Shown piece after piece: positions 7,508-16,137 of a DNA stretch of 64,000 bases. The notes beneath the pieces are model-generated. The model was not told the origin of the DNA and searched no databases. It saw only the letters and a list, made by a program, of their open reading frames with translations. The number at the start of each line of letters is the position of its first letter. Position 1 is the first letter of the stretch. The translations under genes and the position numbers were made by a program. Origin of the DNA: Arenibacter antarcticus (GTDB lineage: Bacteria > Bacteroidota > Bacteroidia > Flavobacteriales > Flavobacteriaceae); contig NZ_CP166679.1 in assembly GCF_041320605.1 (NCBI RefSeq), forward strand, positions 2,900,001 through 2,964,000, written 5' to 3'.

Positions 7508-9328
7508 CTATTTGTTATTTCTCAATTGCCTTAATTCTTTATATCTAGCATATACCCCTAAAGCATTTAGGTAGCAAATTGTTATTCCTTTCTTCCCATC
7601 AAGGATGCCTAGTTTAAAAATATAATGGTTTATAAATTTATATAGGGGGCGGAATACAAAATGATAGATGTTGGGGTCGTAATTCTTTTCCAATTCCTCT
7701 ATCGCCTTCATTTGCCCGTATTTAATCATTTTGCCTTTATAATCCTCATAATCTTTGTAAGAGTAATGGATCAGTTTGTTTTTAAGGACATCAGATTTAC
7801 CATCGACCACTAATGTTTCGTGTACTATTCTATCCTGGGTAAAGTGTACCTTACTTTTCTTAAACAGTCTATAGTTCTTATCGCGTTGCCAGCCACTAAA
7901 TCTCAGTACCTGATCCTTGAACATAAAAGTTCTATAAAAATAATAAGCGTCTGCGGTTGGTTGGTCTGAGTTGACCGTATGTAATATTTCATTCCTTAGG
8001 ACATCGGTTAAGCGTTCGTCCGCATCCAAAAACAACACCCAATCATTTGATGCCTGCTCTAGGGCAAATGTCTTTTGATCCGTATAATTAACAAAGGGGC
8101 GAATGATTAATTTTACATTGGGGTGTTTCTTTATTTTTTCAATGGTCCCATCGGTGCTATTGGAATCCACTATAATTATTTCATCTGTAAATTTTAAATT
8201 TTCTAAAACTGCGTCGATATGTATATCCTCGTTATAGGTAATTAAAACAGCTGAAATTTTATTAATCTTTTTACCCTCGAAAATGTTTTTAAAGGGACGT
8301 CCAAATTTCATGTTTATTTTCAACTTTCTTATGAGCGATAACCTACGTTTCTCAGGGATACCTTTGGTTTGAATGTAATTTTGAACAGTGTCTACCATTC
8401 GCTGGGCCGATGCTCCATCTTGATAGGGGTGGAACTGCATATTGATATATCCTCTTTCGGGTGCAAATGGATCTTGCTGTAAATTTTCTAAAACTTTTTC
8501 GGTAAGTTTAGTGTAGGTGATAGAATTGTCCCATAACACCTTATCAGCAATATTTTTGTAGGAAATTACTGGCTTATCTAAGAGAATGAACTCATAGATT
8601 ACCGATGAGGTGTCGCTTATAAGAATATCGGCCTGAATTAGAAATTTGATGATATTCTTATCCGTTTTGAATACTATATTGGGAATATCGTTTGCTAGCT
8701 TTGTGTATTCTTGGATCCATTTGGAGTCCATAAGGTCGTGAAATTTTATAAATAGTACATATCCTGTCTCTTCCGCCAATTTTTTTATTTCTTTAATTAA
8801 GAAAGGTGCTGAAGTTAGGCTAGGGGAAAAGGTTGGGGCATATAATATTATTTTGTCTGTTCCGTATTGTTCCAGTATCGCGTTTTTTTCAAAATTGTAT
8901 TTGGTCTTCTCAGTATTGTATACATCTAATTTTGGCCATCCGGTTTCGATGACATCAAAGTTTCGGTGTATTTCTTTTAATTGATTAAACTTTTTGGTAA
9001 AATAGGGACCTTGCGTCAAGTACAGGTCAAAATAATGTCGGATTCTAAAATGTCCTTTCTTTTCTCCTGCCAATCCGTGAAATATTTGGACTTTCAGGCC
9101 TCTTAAATAGTAGGGTACCTCGTTGCCTGGGACAAAAATCACATCGCTCCTAAAGCATTGTAAGTCCATTATGCTAACCGTATAATTTTCATCTTTAAAG
9201 GGGAAATCGTCCAAAAGTTTATCGGAGATATACCAAAGATAAGTATGGTTCAGTTCCCGTAAAACATCGCGGATTGGCGCTAAAATCCCAAAGGCATATG
9301 CATTTTGACAAAATAGGATTAGCTTCAT
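7508..9328 (-). CDS. Fused CDP-glycerol glycerophosphotransferase-like / GT2 glycosyltransferase
   Basis: The 606-residue protein joins two transferases. Residues 1 to about 335 resemble TagB/TagF-type polyol-phosphate transferases: VIFVPGNEVPYYLRG, QIFHGLAGEKKG, YAPTFSPS, FIKFHD and ILISDTSSVIYEFILLDKP. Residues about 360-606 are a GT-A family 2 enzyme of the WaaE/KdtX type: SAVLITYNED, IIIVDSNSTDGT, DWVLFLDADER and a QRDKNYRLFKKS acceptor segment. No signal peptide; probably peripheral at the inner membrane. The ATG overlaps the stop of the LicC-like gene (ATGA), giving translational coupling. Likely adds phosphorylated polyol and sugar to a surface glycan; substrates are not predictable. 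Confidence 0.85.
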   Translation of the reverse strand: MKLILFCQNAYAFGILAPIRDVLRELNHTYLWYISDKLLDDFPFKDENYTVSIMDLQCFRSDVIFVPGNEVPYYLRGLKVQIFHGLAGEKKGHFRIRHYFDLYLTQGPYFTKKFNQLKEIHRNFDVIETGWPKLDVYNTEKTKYNFEKNAILEQYGTDKIILYAPTFSPSLTSAPFLIKEIKKLAEETGYVLFIKFHDLMDSKWIQEYTKLANDIPNIVFKTDKNIIKFLIQADILISDTSSVIYEFILLDKPVISYKNIADKVLWDNSITYTKLTEKVLENLQQDPFAPERGYINMQFHPYQDGASAQRMVDTVQNYIQTKGIPEKRRLSLIRKLKINMKFGRPFKNIFEGKKINKISAVLITYNEDIHIDAVLENLKFTDEIIIVDSNSTDGTIEKIKKHPNVKLIIRPFVNYTDQKTFALEQASNDWVLFLDADERLTDVLRNEILHTVNSDQPTADAYYFYRTFMFKDQVLRFSGWQRDKNYRLFKKSKVHFTQDRIVHETLVVDGKSDVLKNKLIHYSYKDYEDYKGKMIKYGQMKAIEELEKNYDPNIYHFVFRPLYKFINHYIFKLGILDGKKGITICYLNALGVYARYKELRQLRNNK

Positions 9329-10011
9329 TTTTGGAATAGGTTATTGGCATTTTCCAAATCTTCCTTAAAATCTACCTCCATACAGTTGTATTGGGAAATA
9401 TCAACCGCGGCGATTTTTAATCCGTCTTTTGCAATGGAAAGTTCAAGGCCCCTTTCAAAATAATCATTGTCGTCACATTCTTCAAGCCTGTCTATGAACT
9501 TATTTATATCTTTGGCTGCAATGAAATTAATGCCTACTGCTTCTCCAAGGCCATTTTTTACGGTCTTAGACAATTGGTGAATATAGTTGTCCCTTAAACT
9601 ATATTTCACTTCTTCATCTGCTACTTTACTGGTGTTTACGGCTACAAATGATTGATTTTCGTCAATATATGGCTTTAAAACCGACAATAGTTTAACGTCG
9701 AAAACCACATCACCATTAAGCCATAGCACAGATTTGTCTCTGTTTTTTTTAAGGGCTTTTAAAAGGCTTTTTGAAGTGTTGGTCTGATCAAAGAATGGAT
9801 TATAAACGAAGGTCAGCTCGGGAAAGCTTTCCATGATTAGATTTTTTTTAAATCCGACCACTACACATATATCATCTACATTATAGACTTGTGCTAGGTT
9901 GCTTACCTGCATTTCCATAATGCTTTTGCCGTTATTGAGGGTTGTAAGAGGTTTTGGAAAGGGATTTCCAAGTCTGGAACCAATACCTGCGGCAAGGATT
10001 ATAATTTTCAT
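9325..10011 (-). CDS. LicC-like sugar/choline-phosphate nucleotidyltransferase
   Basis: This 228-residue protein is a nucleotidyltransferase of the GT-A-like fold. It has the activating loop IILAAGIGSRLG followed by PKPL, LNGDVVFD (metal-binding aspartate) and a C-terminal EVDFKEDLENA like the EID...QDY of LicC. NPFFDQTNTSKSLLKAL also resembles LicC more than glucose-1-phosphate thymidylyltransferases. The in-frame frame extends to 10080, but the ATG at 10011 begins directly at the conserved MKIIILAAG. A TAACTTTG box lies about 92 bases upstream. As first gene of the operon it probably supplies the CDP-activated donor for the downstream transferase (inference). Confidence 0.83.
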   Translation of the reverse strand: MKIIILAAGIGSRLGNPFPKPLTTLNNGKSIMEMQVSNLAQVYNVDDICVVVGFKKNLIMESFPELTFVYNPFFDQTNTSKSLLKALKKNRDKSVLWLNGDVVFDVKLLSVLKPYIDENQSFVAVNTSKVADEEVKYSLRDNYIHQLSKTVKNGLGEAVGINFIAAKDINKFIDRLEECDDNDYFERGLELSIAKDGLKIAAVDISQYNCMEVDFKEDLENANNLFQK

Positions 10012-10102
10012 TTCGGTTATTTTTAGTGGTCTATACTGGAAGTGTAGCCTGGGTTTAAGGTGTAACTGCAATAACTTCAAAAGAAGCCCTTGGTTAGCGC
10101 GC

Positions 10103-10110
10103 CAAAGTTA
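10103..10110 (-). promoter_or_regulatory. Bacteroidota -7 box (TAACTTTG)
   Basis: An exact TAnnTTTG match on the minus strand upstream of the LicC-like gene. It would start the operon running through the fusion, tsaC and cca. A clear TTG -33 element is absent. Confidence 0.4.
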
Positions 10111-10234
10111 ATTTTAATTCATTGATTTATGAAATTGTAGGCCATTTTAGCGAATATTAAATAGTTCCCTTTAGGCAAATTTTAAGGAGTTTATAATATT
10201 TACCTATATTTAGACCTATCTATAATTAAGGTAT

Positions 10235-10897
10235 ATGAAGGTTATTCTAGTTGTTGTCACTATTGGGCTCTTTGGTTTTTTGTTAGGAAAGTTTATAAAA
10301 CATAAGTCCCTATATCCTTTTATGCCTTTTCGATATGATTTTAGAAAACGTAGGGATACCTTTAGAAAAACATTGGAATTTTTGGACAAGACCAAGGCTA
10401 GGTTAATTATTGAGACCGGAACCTCTAGGGAAGGATTGCACGGAGCTAAGAGTAATGGGGCCGCCACGATTGTTTTTGGAAAATGGGCAAAACAGAACAA
10501 TGCATTTCTACATTCTGTAGACATCAGTGAAAAATCGGTTGCTAATTCCCAAAAGGAAGTTACAAATCAGGATTTAGGGAAGATAGTGCAAATTCATCTT
10601 TCAGACTCTGTGGAATTCTTGCGCAACTTTACAGAACCCGTAGATTTTTTGTATTTGGACAGTTATGACTATAGTGATGATAGGGAGGTGCAGATAAAAA
10701 GTCAGCATCATCATTTGCAGGAATTTATGGCAATTGAAGATAAGTTGCACGATAATTCCATAGTTCTAATAGACGATTGTGACCTACCCAATGGTGGAAA
10801 AGGTAAACTGGTGGTAGCATATATGCTTCAAAAGGATTGGAAAGTGGTGATGAACGAGTATCAAATATTATTGGTGCGTAAAAGTTTTAGCGTCTAG
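10235..10897 (+). CDS. Membrane-anchored class I SAM methyltransferase-like protein
   Basis: The 220-residue protein begins with a hydrophobic segment (MKVILVVVTIGLFGFLLG) that acts as an N-terminal anchor. The rest has the Rossmann pattern of Methyltransf_24-type enzymes: LIIETGTSREG (motif I, about 65-75), LHSVDIS (acidic end of beta2), VDFLYLDSYDY (motif IV region) and SIVLIDDCDLPNGGKG. It lies among surface-glycan genes and may methylate a glycan, but the acceptor is unknown. Its last 30 bases overlap the 3' end of the convergent GT9 gene. Confidence 0.72.
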   Translation: MKVILVVVTIGLFGFLLGKFIKHKSLYPFMPFRYDFRKRRDTFRKTLEFLDKTKARLIIETGTSREGLHGAKSNGAATIVFGKWAKQNNAFLHSVDISEKSVANSQKEVTNQDLGKIVQIHLSDSVEFLRNFTEPVDFLYLDSYDYSDDREVQIKSQHHHLQEFMAIEDKLHDNSIVLIDDCDLPNGGKGKLVVAYMLQKDWKVVMNEYQILLVRKSFSV

Positions 10898-11944
10898 GAA
10901 TTGCGTTAATCGATCAGTAAAAAGATTTGGCACAAAAAAGGAATATAAGTGCTCTGCCTCCTCTTTTCGTTGTTTTACGGATTTTCCCTCTAGGTGAGTC
11001 GGTAGAAAATCAGCTAAGTGTACCGCCTCGTTTTGCTTGTTATTAGGGAAGGTTTCCCAAGCAACTTTTGTAATCCATGGTGAGAATATGCTAAAGGCGG
11101 GGATGTTTAATGCTTTAGCCATATTTACCGCGCCGCCCTCATTTCCCAATAGGGCATCACAATGCGATAACAATCCCAAAAAAGAACGTAAAGATGGGGC
11201 AAATACATCCAATAGGATCATAGACCGTGTTTCTTTGGCGCAAAGGTTGTATACTTTTTTCACCTCCTTTAATTGGGAAGGGATGTAGTTAAACAATATG
11301 TTAACCTCCCCTTGCTGCGCAATACTATCCAAAATTTGAGCCATGTAGGAGAGGGGATATGTTTTATTAGCACTGCTTCCAAGTACGTTGATCATTAGGA
11401 TCGGAATTGAAAAGTTGACCGAATTCTCCTCTAAAAAGTCTTTTGCTTCGTCTTTTTCTTGTTGAGTGAGATAAATTTTAGGTGGCTGTACCTCAAATTG
11501 TATTTCAGGGATAATCGGTTTTAATAGCGCTAGCCTATTTTCTATGGCCAGACCAACGGATGTATCTCCCTTTCTAACGTAATTATGGGTATGGGTATAG
11601 ATGAATTTGGAATACCATTTTTCGTAAGAAACTCTAATTCCTGCGCCGGAAAACAATGTAATAAGCATGCTTTCCAATTTGCTGTAGACATCTATGACTA
11701 CCTCATAACGTTCCTTGGAAATGGATCTTAAAAAATGATAAAATGCCAGTTTGTTTTTTTTGTATTCTGGCTTAAAGTATACAATTTCATCAATATAGGG
11801 GTTGTTGGCTACAACTGCATCGGTGTTGGTATTGATCAAATAATGTATCTGGCTGTTGGGGATATTCTTTTTAATTTGCTCGCACAGTATAGTGCTAGTA
11901 AGAACATCCCCGATCATTTTTTGCTGTACAACCAGTATTTTCAT
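10868..11944 (-). CDS. Glycosyltransferase family 9 (heptosyltransferase-like)
   Basis: The 358-residue GT-B enzyme matches the LPS heptosyltransferase family (GT9). It starts with ILVVQQKMIGDVLTST (residues 2-17, the conserved IGDxxxxTP-like loop) and continues with IHYLINTNT, YIDEIVYF, PILMINVLGSSANKTYP (donor-binding G-S-x-x-N-K) and CDALLGNEGGAVNMAKALNIPAF. It acts at the cytoplasmic face of the inner membrane on the LPS core. dapD ends 15 bases upstream, so the two may share a transcript. The 3' end overlaps the convergent methyltransferase by 30 bases. Confidence 0.87.
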   Translation of the reverse strand: MKILVVQQKMIGDVLTSTILCEQIKKNIPNSQIHYLINTNTDAVVANNPYIDEIVYFKPEYKKNKLAFYHFLRSISKERYEVVIDVYSKLESMLITLFSGAGIRVSYEKWYSKFIYTHTHNYVRKGDTSVGLAIENRLALLKPIIPEIQFEVQPPKIYLTQQEKDEAKDFLEENSVNFSIPILMINVLGSSANKTYPLSYMAQILDSIAQQGEVNILFNYIPSQLKEVKKVYNLCAKETRSMILLDVFAPSLRSFLGLLSHCDALLGNEGGAVNMAKALNIPAFSIFSPWITKVAWETFPNNKQNEAVHLADFLPTHLEGKSVKQRKEEAEHLYSFFVPNLFTDRLTQFLDAKTFTHQ

Positions 11945-11959
11945 GCCGCTAAGTTAGCA

Positions 11960-12775
11960 TTATACGGCAACATCGTATTCGCGTAATGCATCATTTAATG
12001 AAGTTTTCTTATCTGTACTCTCTTTTCTAGTACCGATAATCAATGCACATGGAACCTGAAAATCGCCTGCAGGGAATTTTTTGGTATAACTTCCCGGAAT
12101 AACTACGGATCTGGCCGGAACCAATCCTTTGCGTTCCACAGGGGTATCCCCAGTAACATCTATAATCTTTGTAGAGGCGGTAAGTACTACATTGGCACCA
12201 AGTACAGCCTCTTTCTCTACGCGGACCCCTTCCACTACAATACATCTAGATCCTATAAAAGCATTGTCCTCAATAATTACTGGAGCGGCTTGTAATGGCT
12301 CCAAAACTCCTCCAATACCTACACCACCACTTAAGTGTACATTTTTTCCGATTTGTGCACAACTTCCTACAGTGGCCCAAGTATCAACCATGGTGCCTTC
12401 GTCTACATAAGCGCCAATATTAACATAGCTGGGCATTAATATAGTGCCTGCTGAAATATATGCTCCATGTCTGGCTATGGCACCAGGGACTACTCTGATT
12501 CCTTTTTCCGCATAGCCTCTTTTTAATGGAATTTTATCGTGATATTCAAAAATTCCAGCTTCCAAGGTTTCCATTTTTTGGATCGGAAAATATAGTACTA
12601 CCCCCTTTTTTACCCATTCATTTATTTGCCAACCCTCATTGGTAGGTTCTGCACATCGCAATTTTCCGCTGTCCAATAAGTCTATTACTTTTCTAATGGC
12701 ATCTTGGGTGGAGGTCTCTTTTAAAAGTTCTCGATTATCCCATGCATTTTCTATTATTTTTCTTAATTCTGTCAT
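11960..12775 (-). CDS. dapD: Tetrahydrodipicolinate N-succinyltransferase
   Basis: The 271-residue trimeric left-handed beta-helix enzyme acts in the succinylase branch of lysine/diaminopimelate synthesis. N-terminal MTELRKIIENAWDNR, then hexapeptide repeats with GVRVVPG-type segments, YVNIGAYVDEGTMVDTWATVGSCAQIG and HLSGGVGIGGVLEP, are diagnostic. The open frame continues to a TTG at 12799, but that TTG is the end of the promoter box, so the ATG at 12775 is the start. Divergent from ruvX, with 104 bases between start codons. Confidence 0.95.
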   Translation of the reverse strand: MTELRKIIENAWDNRELLKETSTQDAIRKVIDLLDSGKLRCAEPTNEGWQINEWVKKGVVLYFPIQKMETLEAGIFEYHDKIPLKRGYAEKGIRVVPGAIARHGAYISAGTILMPSYVNIGAYVDEGTMVDTWATVGSCAQIGKNVHLSGGVGIGGVLEPLQAAPVIIEDNAFIGSRCIVVEGVRVEKEAVLGANVVLTASTKIIDVTGDTPVERKGLVPARSVVIPGSYTKKFPAGDFQVPCALIIGTRKESTDKKTSLNDALREYDVAV

Positions 12776-12796
12776 CGTCGTATATTCAAATTTAGG

Positions 12797-12804
12797 CAAA
12801 TATA
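12797..12804 (-). promoter_or_regulatory. Bacteroidota -7 box for dapD (TATATTTG)
   Basis: Exact TAnnTTTG on the minus strand, 21 bases before the dapD ATG. Its final TTG is in frame with dapD and would be mistaken for a start codon. Confidence 0.6.
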
Positions 12805-12857
12805 AGGGCTACTTTGTAATTAACCTTTTGTTTTTACACTTATAACAATTTATGGTT

Positions 12858-12865
12858 TATTTTTG
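12858..12865 (+). promoter_or_regulatory. Bacteroidota -7 box for ruvX (TATTTTTG)
   Basis: Exact TAnnTTTG match 14 bases before the TTG start of ruvX. With initiation about seven bases downstream, the leader would be very short. Confidence 0.55.
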
Positions 12866-12879
12866 CAAAAAAAATAAGT

Positions 12880-13290
12880 TTGGGAAGAATAGTAGCCTTG
12901 GATTTTGGAAAAGTGAGAACGGGAATTGCTGTAACGGACGAAATGCAGCTAATAGCTTCGGGCCTTACTACGATCAATACCAAGGAACTTTTGAATTTTC
13001 TAAGGACCTATGTGGAACAGGAAAATGTGGAGAAATTTGTAGTGGGGGAACCTAAGCAAATGAATAACCAACCTTCCGAATCAGAAGCCCTTATCATACC
13101 TTTCCTGCGGACTTTGGAAGGGGTTTTTCCTAAAATCCCGGTAGTTCGTCAAGATGAGCGGTTTACCTCAAAAATGGCCGTACAGTCTATGATTGATAGT
13201 GGAATGGGGAAACAAAAAAGAAAAAATAAGGCCTTGATAGATGAAATTAGTGCAACCATTATCCTTCAGGCTTATTTAAATAGAAAATAG
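12880..13290 (+). CDS. ruvX: Holliday junction resolvase-like RuvX/YqgF
   Basis: The 136-residue RNase H-like protein has IVALDFGKVRTGIAVTD (residues 4-20, first catalytic aspartate), KFVVGEPKQMNN, VVRQDERFTSKMA (glutamate after D) and ALIDEISATIILQAYL with the final aspartate. The family takes part in 16S rRNA 5' maturation and perhaps recombination. Translation starts at TTG; no ATG is in frame upstream, and the protein beginning MGRIVALDFG agrees with the family. def follows after four bases. Confidence 0.9.
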   Translation: MGRIVALDFGKVRTGIAVTDEMQLIASGLTTINTKELLNFLRTYVEQENVEKFVVGEPKQMNNQPSESEALIIPFLRTLEGVFPKIPVVRQDERFTSKMAVQSMIDSGMGKQKRKNKALIDEISATIILQAYLNRK

Positions 13291-13294
13291 TAGC

Positions 13295-13885
13295 ATGATA
13301 TTACCTATAATAGCATACGGAGATCCCGTATTAAGGAAAGTAGCAGAAGATATAGCGCAAGATTATCCAAATTTGGAGGGATTAATTTCCAATATGTGGG
13401 ATACTATGTACAATGCCAATGGCGTTGGCTTGGCGGCCCCCCAAATTGGTCTTCCCATAAGATTGTTTATGGTAGATACAACTCCTTTTTCAGATGACGA
13501 AGAGTTGGAGGAAAAGGAACAGAAAGCGTTGAAAGACTTTAAAAGAGTGTTTATTAACGCCCATATTGTGGAGGAAACTGGAGAAGAATGGGCCTTTAAC
13601 GAAGGGTGTTTAAGTATCCCTGACATTAGGGAGGATGTTTCTCGAAAAGATACGCTAACCATTTCTTATTTGGATGCCGATTTTAAGCCATGTACCGAAA
13701 CCTATGATGGCCTATTGGCACGGGTGATTCAACACGAATACGACCATATCGAGGGGGTCTTGTTTACGGACAAATTATCGACCTTAAAAAAGCGACTGTT
13801 GAAAAGTAGGTTGGTCAATATTTCCAAAGGAAAAGTGAAAGTAGATTACCGCATGCGATTTCCACTAGAGAAAAAAGCACGTTAA
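13295..13885 (+). CDS. def: Peptide deformylase
   Basis: The 196-residue metalloenzyme removes N-formyl groups from nascent proteins. All three motifs are present: GVGLAAPQIG (about residues 45-54), EGCLSIP (109-115, cysteine metal ligand) and QHEYDHIEG (149-157, HExxH). Residues 67-80 hold an acidic insertion (DDEELEEKEQK) between motifs 1 and 2, common in Bacteroidota. Second gene of the ruvX-def-DUF5606 run. Confidence 0.96.
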   Translation: MILPIIAYGDPVLRKVAEDIAQDYPNLEGLISNMWDTMYNANGVGLAAPQIGLPIRLFMVDTTPFSDDEELEEKEQKALKDFKRVFINAHIVEETGEEWAFNEGCLSIPDIREDVSRKDTLTISYLDADFKPCTETYDGLLARVIQHEYDHIEGVLFTDKLSTLKKRLLKSRLVNISKGKVKVDYRMRFPLEKKAR

Positions 13886-13943
13886 AACTATTTCTTATAT
13901 AAACAAAAAGTGTAATATTTGCGCTTGAAATTTAAAATATCAA

Positions 13944-14372
13944 ATGAGTTTAAATAAAATATTATCTATTGCAGGAAAACCGGGACTTTATAAATTATTG
14001 ACCCAAACTCGTTCTGGCTTTGTAGCAGAATCTTTATTGGACGGTAAGAAATTGAACGTTAGTTTTAAGAGCAACGTCAGTGTCCTGTCTGAAATAGCGA
14101 TCTACACCTTGGAGGAAGAAGTGCCTTTAAAAGATGTTTTTGAAAAAATAAAGGAAAAGGAAAACGGGGGGAGAACTGCGGTTAGCCACAAGGACGACAA
14201 GATAAAATTGGAGGAATACCTTTTTGAAGTGTTGCCCAATTACGATGAAGACCGTGTGTATCCCAGCGACATTAAAAAAATTATCCAGTGGTATAATCTG
14301 CTGCACGAACACGGCATAACAGAATATGCCAATGAAGAGGAGGAGGAAGTTAACTCCGAGGAGAAGGAATAA
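13944..14372 (+). CDS. DUF5606 domain-containing protein
   Basis: The 142-residue cytosolic protein starts MSLNKILSIAGKPGLYKLL, the hallmark of the Bacteroidota-only DUF5606 family, then has a beta-rich segment (GFVAESLLDGKKLNV) and a helical half containing YPSDIKKIIQWYNLL. The tail is a run of glutamates (EEEEEVNSEEKE). It is regularly the neighbour of def in this group, as far as I recall. Function unknown. A strong terminator follows. Confidence 0.85.
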   Translation: MSLNKILSIAGKPGLYKLLTQTRSGFVAESLLDGKKLNVSFKSNVSVLSEIAIYTLEEEVPLKDVFEKIKEKENGGRTAVSHKDDKIKLEEYLFEVLPNYDEDRVYPSDIKKIIQWYNLLHEHGITEYANEEEEEVNSEEKE

Positions 14373-14388
14373 ATTTTATATTCTTATT

Positions 14389-14430
14389 AAGCACAAAAAA
14401 GCCTTCAACATCGAAGGCTTTTTTGTGCTT
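14389..14430. terminator. Bidirectional terminator hairpin
   Basis: An 18-bp perfect stem (14389-14406 with 14413-14430) and six-base loop, containing A6 and T6 tracts in its arms, lies between the convergent DUF5606 and GH20 genes. Confidence 0.85.
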
Positions 14431-14489
14431 TGGATTATGGTATTTTTAGGGATCTACTATATTTGAACATCGCTGTTCCATAGAGGCTA

Positions 14490-16112
14490 TCAATCCTTAA
14501 GCCTTGGTTTAATAGGAAGTGTTGCTTTTTTCCAATCTATTAATTTGGAAGGATAGTATTTTACATTCATTCTATCTAAAAACGGGGTCTGATTTCCTAA
14601 TCTTATCTTGTAATCTTCCCAATTTCTGTTTTCTTCGGTACTCCAACTAAGTTCTGAATAACCGATCATTCTTGGGAAGGCCAAATATTCTAATTCTTCC
14701 ATAGTGGAAATGGTTTCTGACCAAAGTGGCGCTTCTACACCCAATATATGTTCTTTGTTAATTCCGTTTATATAGCGTTCTGGTGTCCACACATAAGCTG
14801 TATCAACCGGGATATATGCAGCCCAATGCAGCCCATATTTGGAAAGAGTGTCGTATTGCATATCTAGATAGGCTTTCTTGCCAGGCGACAAGATTACTTT
14901 CATTCCTTTCTCAACCGCAATTTTGGCATTTTCCTCGTTGCTCCAGAATTGAGCTATTGCAGTAGTATCAATATCCGCATGAACAATTTCATCCCACCCT
15001 ATCATGCGCTTGCCGTATTTTTTGACAATTTTATCTACTCTGGAAATAAAATAATTAAAGTCCTTTTTCTTGGTTACGTGGCTCTCGTCCCCTCCAGCGT
15101 GGAAGTAGGGACCAGGTGTCATTTCGGAAATCTCCCTAACGACATCGTCTATAAAGGCGTAGACTGTATCCTTTCTGGTATCAAAGGTGCTAAACCCTAC
15201 ATCGATCCCAGTATAGGGTTCTACCTTCTTACCGTTCCCATTAAGGAAAGGGTAGGCCAAGGATGCCGCATTGGTATGTCCGGGCATATCCACTTCCGGG
15301 ATGATGGTAATATATTGTTTGGCGGCATAAGCTACCAGATCCTTGTAGTCTTCTTGAGTATAGAAACCACCAGGACCACCTCCCACTTCAGAACTTCCAC
15401 CAATTTCAGTAAGCTTTGGCCAGGATTTTATTTCTATTCGCCATCCCTGATCATCTGTAAGGTGTAAATGCAGGGCATTAATTTTGTAATAGGCTAACAG
15501 ATCAATGTATTTTTTAACATCTTCCACACTAAAGAAGTGTCGGGCTACGTCTAACATAGCCCCCCTGTATTCAAAATTGGGGTTGTCCGTTATTTTCCCA
15601 GAAGAGATTAACCACATTTTAGTTTCGGAAAGGGTGTCGTTACTGCTTTCGGGGATAAGCTGTCTAAGGGTCTGTACGCCTCTAAAGGCGCCCTCGGCAG
15701 TGGCTGCACTTAGAATTACGGAATCTTGGGTGATAGTTAGCTCGTACGCCTCCTTTTTAGAATTAGTACTGTCATTTAACTGATGGATGAAAATGACCCT
15801 CCCAGAAGAAGTATTTGTTGTATTGTTTACCGCAATATCCAATTGCGTCTGCCATTTTATTTTTTCCGACAGGTATTGTCCCACTTCATTAAATCCGGTT
15901 GCGTTGGATGAAGTGTGTATTACCGTATTTTGATCCAAGCCAAAAGCGCTGTTCGAAGCCATTATCTTTAACGGCTTGGGAATCATGTTTTCCATGGCTA
16001 AATTGGTTTCGGGAAAGTTGATGAGCTTCTTTTTTTCTTGTTCTTCACATGCCGTAATTGCCAGCACTGCTGTGAAAATCAGAATGGATTTAATAAGATT
16101 GCATTTTTTCAT
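14490..16112 (-). CDS. Beta-N-acetylhexosaminidase, GH20 lipoprotein
   Basis: The 540-residue enzyme releases terminal beta-GlcNAc/GalNAc. It has a lipoprotein signal (AITAC, cysteine 22), a GH20b domain (about 40-170) and a TIM-barrel catalytic domain starting YRGAMLDVARHFFSVEDVKKYID. HLHLTDDQGWRIEI and the catalytic pair in FHAGGDESH (about residue 340) are intact, as is MIGWDEI. The spacer after the cysteine (EEQEKKK) is charged, and Bacteroidota lipoproteins with such sequences are often surface-exposed. It follows an SGNH hydrolase gene by 25 bases, suggesting joint trimming of acetylated glycans (inference). Confidence 0.93.
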   Translation of the reverse strand: MKKCNLIKSILIFTAVLAITACEEQEKKKLINFPETNLAMENMIPKPLKIMASNSAFGLDQNTVIHTSSNATGFNEVGQYLSEKIKWQTQLDIAVNNTTNTSSGRVIFIHQLNDSTNSKKEAYELTITQDSVILSAATAEGAFRGVQTLRQLIPESSNDTLSETKMWLISSGKITDNPNFEYRGAMLDVARHFFSVEDVKKYIDLLAYYKINALHLHLTDDQGWRIEIKSWPKLTEIGGSSEVGGGPGGFYTQEDYKDLVAYAAKQYITIIPEVDMPGHTNAASLAYPFLNGNGKKVEPYTGIDVGFSTFDTRKDTVYAFIDDVVREISEMTPGPYFHAGGDESHVTKKKDFNYFISRVDKIVKKYGKRMIGWDEIVHADIDTTAIAQFWSNEENAKIAVEKGMKVILSPGKKAYLDMQYDTLSKYGLHWAAYIPVDTAYVWTPERYINGINKEHILGVEAPLWSETISTMEELEYLAFPRMIGYSELSWSTEENRNWEDYKIRLGNQTPFLDRMNVKYYPSKLIDWKKATLPIKPRLKD

Positions 16113-16137
16113 TGAAATAATTTTTCGATAGGGGTTA

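Noticed and set aside
12776-12799. Eight extra codons on dapD
   Set aside because: Their TTG start is part of the dapD promoter box.
12852-13055. Open frame starting ATG that overlaps the ruvX start
   Set aside because: It runs inside ruvX in another frame, gives a cysteine- and asparagine-rich nonsense protein and matches no family.
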